This document shows, piece by piece, positions 25,134-29,677 of a stretch of DNA of 29,677 nt. Location: the NCBI GenBank assembly GCA_023424215.1, contig JAFAEC010000229.1, positions 1 to 29,677 of the forward strand. The letters run 5' to 3'. The position numbers and the translations under genes are program-made. This DNA comes from Pseudomonadota bacterium (GTDB taxonomy: Bacteria > Pseudomonadota > Alphaproteobacteria > Caulobacterales > Caulobacteraceae). Under the pieces are notes generated by a model that was not told the origin of the DNA, did no database searches, and was given only the letters and a program-made list of their open reading frames with translations. Numbering within the stretch: the first letter of the stretch is position 1; every line of letters starts with the position of its first letter.

Positions 25134-27571
25134 ACGGCCGGGCGCACGAGGCCAGCGGCTCGCGAACCGCCGACTGGGTCGCCACCCTCGACGAGGTCGG
25201 GCTCGACGACCTGCCGCGGGTCGGCGGCAAGACCGCCTCGCTCGGAGAACTGCGCCGCCTGCTGCGCGAGGGAGCGGCGACCACGCCGGACGGCTTCGCC
25301 TTGACCGCCAGCGCCTATCGCGACGCCCTCGACGCCGCCGGCGCCTGGCCGGAACTGACCGCCCTGTTCGCGGCGCTGGACGTGCAGGACGTGGCCCAGG
25401 TCGCTGCTTGCGGCGAGCGGGCGCGGGACATCGTCTATCGGGCCACGGGCGGCCCCGAACTGAAGGCGGCGATCGCGGCCGCCTACCGAAGGATGCAGAC
25501 CCGGCCGGGCGAACGTCCGCGAGTGGCCGTGCGCAGCTCCGCCACGGCCGAGGATCTTCCGGGCGCCAGCTTCGCCGGGCAGCACGACAGCTATCTGCAC
25601 ATCCGGGGCGAGGCCGACCTCGTCGAGGTCTGCCGTCGCTGTTTCGCCTCGCTGTTCACGGATCGCGCCATCGTCTACCGGGCCCGTAACGGCTTCGACC
25701 ACCTGAAGGTGGCCCTCTCCGTGGCGGTGATGCGGATGGTCGAGGCCGACCGCGGCGCCAGCGGCGTCGCCTTCACGCTCGACACCGAGACGGGCTTTCC
25801 GGACGTGGTGTTCATCAGCGGCGCCTGGGGACTGGGCGAGGCCATCGTGCAGGGGCGGGTGTCGCCCGACGAATTCCACGTCCACAAACCCACCTTCCGC
25901 GCCGGCTTCCGTGCGGTGTTGCGGCGCACGCTCGGCGGAAAGCAGATCCGTCTTGTCCGGCGGGCGGGCGGCGCCGGATCCGGCGAGCTGGTCGAACGCC
26001 CGGTCCCGAAGCGCGAGCGGGACCGCTTCTGCCTCTCGGACGAGGAGGTGCTGGCGCTCGCCGAAGCCTCCATCGCCATCGAGGATCACTACTCCCGCAA
26101 GGCCGGGCGCTGGACGCCGATGGACATCGAATGGGCCCGGGACGGCGGCGATGGCCGCCTCTACATCCTGCAGGCCAGGCCGGAGACGGTGGCGAGCCGC
26201 CGGCCGGCCGGGGTGGTCGAGACCCGGCGACTCACATCCAGGCCCGACGCCGCCTTCGTCGCCGGCCGGGCGGTGGGGCAGGGGGTCGCCTCCGGGGCGG
26301 TGCGAATCATCGCGGCGCCGGCGGACCTCGAGTCCTTCCGCCCGGGCGAGGTGCTGGTCGCCCGCACCACCAGTCCGGACTGGCTGCCCGCCATGCGCAG
26401 CGCCGCCGCCATCGTCACCGACCAGGGCGGGCGCACCTGCCACGCCGCCATCGTGGCGCGGGAGCTCGGCATTCCGGCGGTCGTGGGCGCCGGGCAGGCC
26501 ACCACCCGGCTGGCGGCCGGGCGCGAGGTCACGGTCAGCTGCGCCGAAGGCGAGGAGGGGGCGGTCTACGCCGGCCGACTGCCGTTCACCGTGGAGCGGC
26601 TGGAGGTCGCCAGCCTGCCGCGCACCCGGACCGGCGTCATGCTCAATCTGGCGCAGCCCGATGCGGCCTTCGCCGCCGCCGCGCTGCCGGCGGCCGGGGT
26701 CGGGCTGGCGCGGATGGAGTTCGTCATCGGCGAGATGATCGGCGTGCATCCCATGGCGGCGGCGCATCCGGAGCGGCTTTCGGACCGCGAGCGGCGGGCC
26801 GTCGGACGACGGCTCCAGCCCGAAGAGACGCCGCGCGCCTGGTTCGTCCGGCGGTTGTCAGAGGGCGTCGGCTCGATCGCCGCGGCCTTCCACCCGCGCC
26901 CGGTGATCGTGCGCCTGTCGGACTTCAAGACCAACGAGTACGCCAAGCTCCTGGGCGGGGCGCCGTTCGAGCCGGTCGAGGAGAATCCCATGCTCGGCTT
27001 CCGGGGGGCGTCGCGCTACGCCCATCCCCGCTACGCCGACGGTTTCGCCCTGGAATGCGAGGCGCTGGTGCGGGCGCGGGAGACCATGGGTCTGACCAAC
27101 CTGCACATCATGGTGCCGTTCTGCCGCCGGGTGGAGGAGGCGCGGCGGGTGCTGGAGGCGCTCGCCGACCACGGTCTGGGGCGGGGCGACGGCGGACTGC
27201 AGATCTACGTGATGTGCGAGATCCCCAACAACGTCATCCAGATCGACGCCTTCGCCCAGCTGTTCGACGGCGTCTCGATCGGATCGAACGATCTGACCCA
27301 GCTGGTGCTCGGGGTGGACCGGGACTCGGCGGAGGTCGCCTTCGACTTCGACGAGCGAGATCCAGGCGTGATGGAGATGTTGAACCAGGCCGTGACTGGC
27401 GCTCGACGCAACGGCTGTTCTGCCAGCATCTGCGGCGAGGCGCCGGCGAACTATCCTGAGGTGACCGAGGCCCTGGTCCGGGCCGGGATCGACACGATCA
27501 GCGTCAACCCCGCCAGTTTCCCGCAGGTGGTTCGGTCGGTTGCGCGGGCGGAAGCGGCGCTCGGGCGCTGA
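25130..27571 (+). CDS. ppsA: Phosphoenolpyruvate synthase
   Basis: This 813-residue enzyme (pyruvate + ATP + water to PEP + AMP + phosphate) has the ATP-grasp N-terminal domain (VGGKTASLGEL; VRSSATAEDLPGASFAGQHD), the swivelling His domain (GGRTCHAAIVARELGIP, phospho-His438) and the PEP/pyruvate barrel ending in SICGEAPANYPEV with catalytic Cys768. Length and residue positions are close to those of E. coli PpsA (792 aa, H421, C766). The N-terminus VATLDEVGLDDLPRVGGK is typical. The ATG at 25130 overlaps the PRTase stop by 4 bp. Its 3' end overlaps the convergent DUF2892 gene by 68 bp. PEP synthase in a FixK unit suggests carbon redirection in low oxygen. Confidence 0.95.
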   Translation: MNGRAHEASGSRTADWVATLDEVGLDDLPRVGGKTASLGELRRLLREGAATTPDGFALTASAYRDALDAAGAWPELTALFAALDVQDVAQVAACGERARDIVYRATGGPELKAAIAAAYRRMQTRPGERPRVAVRSSATAEDLPGASFAGQHDSYLHIRGEADLVEVCRRCFASLFTDRAIVYRARNGFDHLKVALSVAVMRMVEADRGASGVAFTLDTETGFPDVVFISGAWGLGEAIVQGRVSPDEFHVHKPTFRAGFRAVLRRTLGGKQIRLVRRAGGAGSGELVERPVPKRERDRFCLSDEEVLALAEASIAIEDHYSRKAGRWTPMDIEWARDGGDGRLYILQARPETVASRRPAGVVETRRLTSRPDAAFVAGRAVGQGVASGAVRIIAAPADLESFRPGEVLVARTTSPDWLPAMRSAAAIVTDQGGRTCHAAIVARELGIPAVVGAGQATTRLAAGREVTVSCAEGEEGAVYAGRLPFTVERLEVASLPRTRTGVMLNLAQPDAAFAAAALPAAGVGLARMEFVIGEMIGVHPMAAAHPERLSDRERRAVGRRLQPEETPRAWFVRRLSEGVGSIAAAFHPRPVIVRLSDFKTNEYAKLLGGAPFEPVEENPMLGFRGASRYAHPRYADGFALECEALVRARETMGLTNLHIMVPFCRRVEEARRVLEALADHGLGRGDGGLQIYVMCEIPNNVIQIDAFAQLFDGVSIGSNDLTQLVLGVDRDSAEVAFDFDERDPGVMEMLNQAVTGARRNGCSASICGEAPANYPEVTEALVRAGIDTISVNPASFPQVVRSVARAEAALGR

Positions 27572-27770
27572 ACGCCGGGCCGGGCACGAGGCCAAGCCGT
27601 CGGAACAGCCGGGCGATCGGGCAGAAGCCGGTGATCGACGCCTGGAACAGGTTCGCTCCGATAAACACCGTGAACCACATCCAGGCCGGGTGCACCCAGT
27701 GGGTAAGGGCGACGCTGACCAGGATCATAAAGCCGGCGAACATCATGACGGCGCGGTCGAGGCTCATCAT
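27504..27770 (-). CDS. DUF2892 (YgaP-like) small membrane protein with an extended tail
   Basis: This 88-residue protein has the DUF2892 pattern: SLDRAVMMFAGFMILVSVAL (helix 1), then WMWFTVFIGANLFQASITGFCPIARLFRRLGL with the family's conserved GFCP. Two membrane helices are expected. Such domains accompany rhodanese and sulfide oxidation genes. Its ATG at 27770 overlaps the SQR stop by 4 bp, so it is the second gene of the SQR operon. Most family members end soon after the RRLG segment; here a Pro/Ala-rich tail of about 28 residues runs on, most of it antisense to the end of ppsA. Confidence 0.85.
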   Translation of the reverse strand: MMSLDRAVMMFAGFMILVSVALTHWVHPAWMWFTVFIGANLFQASITGFCPIARLFRRLGLVPGPAFSARAPLPPAQPTEPPAGNWRG

Positions 27771-29074
27771 TTGGATTCCTGTGAGGTGGAGACGGGGGTG
27801 CGGCGCACCTTGTGGGCGCCGATCAGATCGAGGGCGAGCTTCTCGTAGAGCGGCTCGGCCTGGCCCGTGCGGACCTTGTGCAGGAAGTAGCCCTCGAACG
27901 CGACTTTGGCCGTGTGCACCCAGCGGCCGCTGGCCGACCAGTTGATGTTGCGCGGCGGAATCTGCGGCTGGGCCATGAAGGCCACCCCGCCGTCGCCGAA
28001 ATCGGCCAGGCAGATGGCGTTCCAGCTGGCCTCGAAGGTCGGCTGCCCGCCATCGAGGATCTGCTTCAGGTTGGCCGAGATCGCCGACACCATGCTTTCG
28101 ATCATGAAGCCGGTCTTGGGCACCCCCACGGGCACCGGGGTCGGGCCGGTCGGCGGAATGGCGATGCAGACGCCGAGGGCGAAGATGTCCGGCCAGGTCG
28201 GGTTGCGCTGGTGCTTATCGACGATGATGAAGCCGCGCGGGTTGGTCAGGCCCTCGATCCCCCGCACCGCCTCGATGCCGCGGAACGCCGGCAGCATCAT
28301 CGAGTAGGCGAAGGGCAGGTCATGGGTCGCCTTGACCGCGCCGTCCTCGCCGACCTCCTCGACGTGCATCATTCCGGCGTCGACGCTCTTCACCTTCGCA
28401 TTGGTGATCCACTTGATGTGGCGCTGGCGCATCTCGCTTTCCAGCAGGCCCTTGGTGTCGCCGACGCCGTCGAGGCCGAGGTGGCCGATGTAGGGCTCGG
28501 AGGTGACGAAGGTCATCGGCACCCGGCCGCGCAGCTTGCGGCGGCGCAGCTCGGTGTCGAGGATCATCGCGAACTCATAGGCGGGTCCGAAGCACGACGC
28601 GCTCTGGACCGCCCCGACCACGATGGGGCCTGGGTTCTGTACAAAGGCGTCGAAGGAGACCGCCGCCTCAGCGGCGTGGTCGACGTGGCAGATCGAGACG
28701 GTGTGGCCGTCCGGCCCGAGGCCGGGCACCTCGTCGAAGGCCAGTTCGGGGCCGGTGGCGATGATCAGATAATCGTAGTGCAGCGCCCGCCCGTCGGCGA
28801 GGTCGATGCCCTTCTCGTGCGGCCGGATGCCCGTCGCGCCGACGCCGATGAACTCGACCCCGCGGCGCTTCATCACGGTCGGCAGGTCCACCTCGATGGC
28901 GTCGCGCTGCCGCCAGTGCACCGCCACCCATGGGTTGGACGGGGTGAAGTGGAAGGTGTCGCCCTTCGAGACGACCACGATGCGCGCCCGGTCACCGAGC
29001 GTGTGTCGCAGATCGAAGGCGGCGATGGCCCCGCCCAGTCCGGCGCCCAGGATGACGATCGTCGGCCGATCCAT
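27767..29074 (-). CDS. sqr: Sulfide:quinone oxidoreductase
   Basis: This 435-residue FAD enzyme has the dinucleotide motif ILGAGLGGAIAAF, a second FAD region (YDYLIIATGPEL) and the redox cysteines Cys129, Cys161 (SASCFGPAYEF) and Cys355 (NAICLADFG). These sit at nearly the same positions as Cys128, Cys160 and Cys356 of Acidithiobacillus SQR; His198 is also kept. It oxidises sulfide to polysulfide or elemental sulfur and passes electrons to the quinone pool at the inner membrane. ATG 29074 is preferred (GGAG 8 bp upstream); GTG 29080 is in frame but too close to the GGAG. It is first in an operon with the DUF2892 protein, and FixK box 10 lies 60 bp upstream. Confidence 0.92.
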   Translation of the reverse strand: MDRPTIVILGAGLGGAIAAFDLRHTLGDRARIVVVSKGDTFHFTPSNPWVAVHWRQRDAIEVDLPTVMKRRGVEFIGVGATGIRPHEKGIDLADGRALHYDYLIIATGPELAFDEVPGLGPDGHTVSICHVDHAAEAAVSFDAFVQNPGPIVVGAVQSASCFGPAYEFAMILDTELRRRKLRGRVPMTFVTSEPYIGHLGLDGVGDTKGLLESEMRQRHIKWITNAKVKSVDAGMMHVEEVGEDGAVKATHDLPFAYSMMLPAFRGIEAVRGIEGLTNPRGFIIVDKHQRNPTWPDIFALGVCIAIPPTGPTPVPVGVPKTGFMIESMVSAISANLKQILDGGQPTFEASWNAICLADFGDGGVAFMAQPQIPPRNINWSASGRWVHTAKVAFEGYFLHKVRTGQAEPLYEKLALDLIGAHKVRRTPVSTSQESK

Positions 29075-29134
29075 GTCCACATCTCCTTCACAAGGGACCC
29101 ATGATCACCCTGCGACCGGGAGACGGGCCTCGCC

Positions 29135-29148
29135 TTGATCCCGGTCAA
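29135..29148 (-). promoter_or_regulatory. FixK/FNR box 10 (before sqr)
   Basis: TTGATCCCGGTCAA (plus-strand reading) has one perfect half and one single-base change. It lies 60 bp from the sqr start codon on the minus strand; the rightward gene at 29231 has its own promoter and operators. Confidence 0.83.
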
Positions 29149-29186
29149 GGCGGGGCAGACCCGGCGGCGGAGAGTCAGACGCCCGC

Positions 29187-29214
29187 TTGCGCAATGATTA
29201 GCAGGCGCTAATAT
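29187..29214 (+). promoter_or_regulatory. Promoter of the RND adaptor gene
   Basis: A -35-like TTGCGC (29187-29192) and a -10-like TAATAT (29209-29214) are separated by 16 bp. The expected transcript start near 29221 leaves only about 10 bases before ATG 29231, so the mRNA may be nearly leaderless. The -10 lies inside the paired operators. Confidence 0.55.
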
Positions 29215-29228
29215 TAGTGCAAGCTAAT
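29197..29228. promoter_or_regulatory. Two abutting 16-bp inverted repeats (probable repressor operator)
   Basis: ATTAGCAGGCGCTAAT (29197-29212) is a perfect ATTAGC-N4-GCTAAT dyad. ATTAGTGCAAGCTAAT (29213-29228) is the same dyad with one change and follows with no gap. The pair is AT-rich in a GC-rich setting and covers the -10 and transcript start. This is the layout of a TetR-, ArsR- or MarR-type repressor site for an efflux operon; the regulator is not in the window. Confidence 0.72.
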
Positions 29229-29230
29229 TA

Positions 29231-29677
29231 ATGGACCGCTCCATGAAGAGATCTCCGGCCCCCGCGCTTCTCGCCTCCGTCCTCCTCGCCGCCGCCCTTT
29301 CGGCCTGCGGCGGAGAGCCCGAGCGCGTGGCGACCGCGCCCGCGACCGGCGAGCGCGTCGTCGCCGCCGAGGCCCGAATCGACGCCCTCAAGCCGGTGTC
29401 CGCCGCCGTCGCCTCGCGCGATCTGGGCGAGGCGCGGGCCCGCATTTCCGGCACACTCGTCGAGCTCCACGTCCGCGAGGGCGACATCGTGCGCGAGGGG
29501 CAGGTGCTCGGCATGGTCGTGGACGAGCGGATCGGGCTCGAGACGGCGGCGCTCGGCGCCCAGATCGCGGCGGTCGAGGCTGAGGCGGAACGCGCCCGGG
29601 CCGACCTGTCGCGGGTGCAGATCCTCTTCGACCGCGGCTTCTACGCCCAGGCGCGGCTGGACCAGGCGCGGGCGGCG
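29231..29677 (+). CDS. RND efflux periplasmic adaptor lipoprotein (HlyD/MFP family), N-terminal part
   Basis: The first 149 residues are visible and the gene runs off the right edge. A lipoprotein signal ends in LSACGG (Cys26 when counted from ATG 29231), followed by a barrel-sandwich (biotinyl-lipoyl-like) half motif (RISGTLVELHVREGDIVREGQVLGMVVD) and the start of a coiled-coil hairpin (AAVEAEAERARADLSRVQILFDRGFYAQARLDQARAA). Such proteins link an RND pump to an outer-membrane channel. ATG 29243 is an in-frame alternative; neither has a ribosome site, which fits a leaderless or very short leader mRNA. The substrate of the pump cannot be told. Confidence 0.88.
   Translation, partial: MDRSMKRSPAPALLASVLLAAALSACGGEPERVATAPATGERVVAAEARIDALKPVSAAVASRDLGEARARISGTLVELHVREGDIVREGQVLGMVVDERIGLETAALGAQIAAVEAEAERARADLSRVQILFDRGFYAQARLDQARAA

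Noticed and set aside
7632..29148. Recurring TTGATC..GATCAA motif as a transposon end, MITE or CRISPR-like repeat
   Set aside because: Only 14 bp recur, spaced kilobases apart, always near start codons and without shared flanks; this is a regulator site, not a mobile repeat.

Overview
The window is GC-rich DNA with tightly packed genes, many 4-bp ATGA/GTGA gene overlaps and several GTG or TTG starts. A haem-type FixL, FixJ and FixK together with a single-domain receiver of the FixT kind point to an alphaproteobacterium, probably of the Caulobacterales (Caulobacter/Brevundimonas/Phenylobacterium type). That placement is inferred from gene content; no rRNA or marker tree was available. No tRNA, rRNA, CRISPR array, transposase or integrase was seen. 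The longest stretch without a gene is 3656-3937 (282 bp), which holds the copper-controlled promoter of the multicopper oxidase operon.

Region 1 (1-653) is the 3' end of guaA. Region 2 (672-7615) is a copper-defence locus: copB and copA (periplasmic copper binding and oxidation) run leftward, and a PepSY membrane protein, a two-HMA copper P1B-ATPase and a CueR regulator run rightward. Two near-perfect CueR operators (3767-3787 and 4677-4697) lie before copA and before the ATPase-cueR pair, so the locus looks like a self-contained Cu(I)-responsive circuit.

Region 3 (about 7620-29150) is the main point of interest: a contiguous island of low-oxygen survival and metabolism genes punctuated by nine good and one weaker copy of a 14-bp FNR/FixK box (TTGATnnnnATCAA type). 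Its own sensory circuit sits in the middle. FixL keeps the haem-ligand His and the oxygen-signalling Arg of the PAS domain, FixJ is a NarL-type response regulator, FixK is a Crp/Fnr activator without N-terminal Fe-S cysteines, and a FixT-like single-domain receiver has its own FixK-like box. The apparent outputs are a succinyl-CoA:acetate CoA-transferase family enzyme, a DUF1003 membrane protein, two intact and one frameshifted universal stress proteins, a lipoprotein cytochrome c, a PNPOx-like flavin protein, a beta-CASP RNA nuclease, an orphan soluble histidine kinase, two flavodoxin-fold quinone reductase-like proteins, an Hsp20 chaperone, a Host_attach/eRF1-like protein, a dodecin, a zinc alcohol dehydrogenase, a phosphoribosyltransferase, PEP synthase, and sulfide:quinone oxidoreductase with a DUF2892 membrane protein. 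The FixK boxes lie 34-82 bp from the start codons they face, and four of them lie between divergent genes.

Read together, the island looks like an oxygen-sensor-driven dormancy or energy-saving module. In composition (USPs, Hsp20, phosphoribosyltransferase, haem-based sensor kinase) it resembles the mycobacterial DosR regulon, but it is wired through FixLJ-FixK. Region 4 (29197-29677) is the start of an RND efflux adaptor lipoprotein gene whose promoter is covered by two abutting 16-bp inverted repeats, probably the operator of a repressor encoded outside the window.
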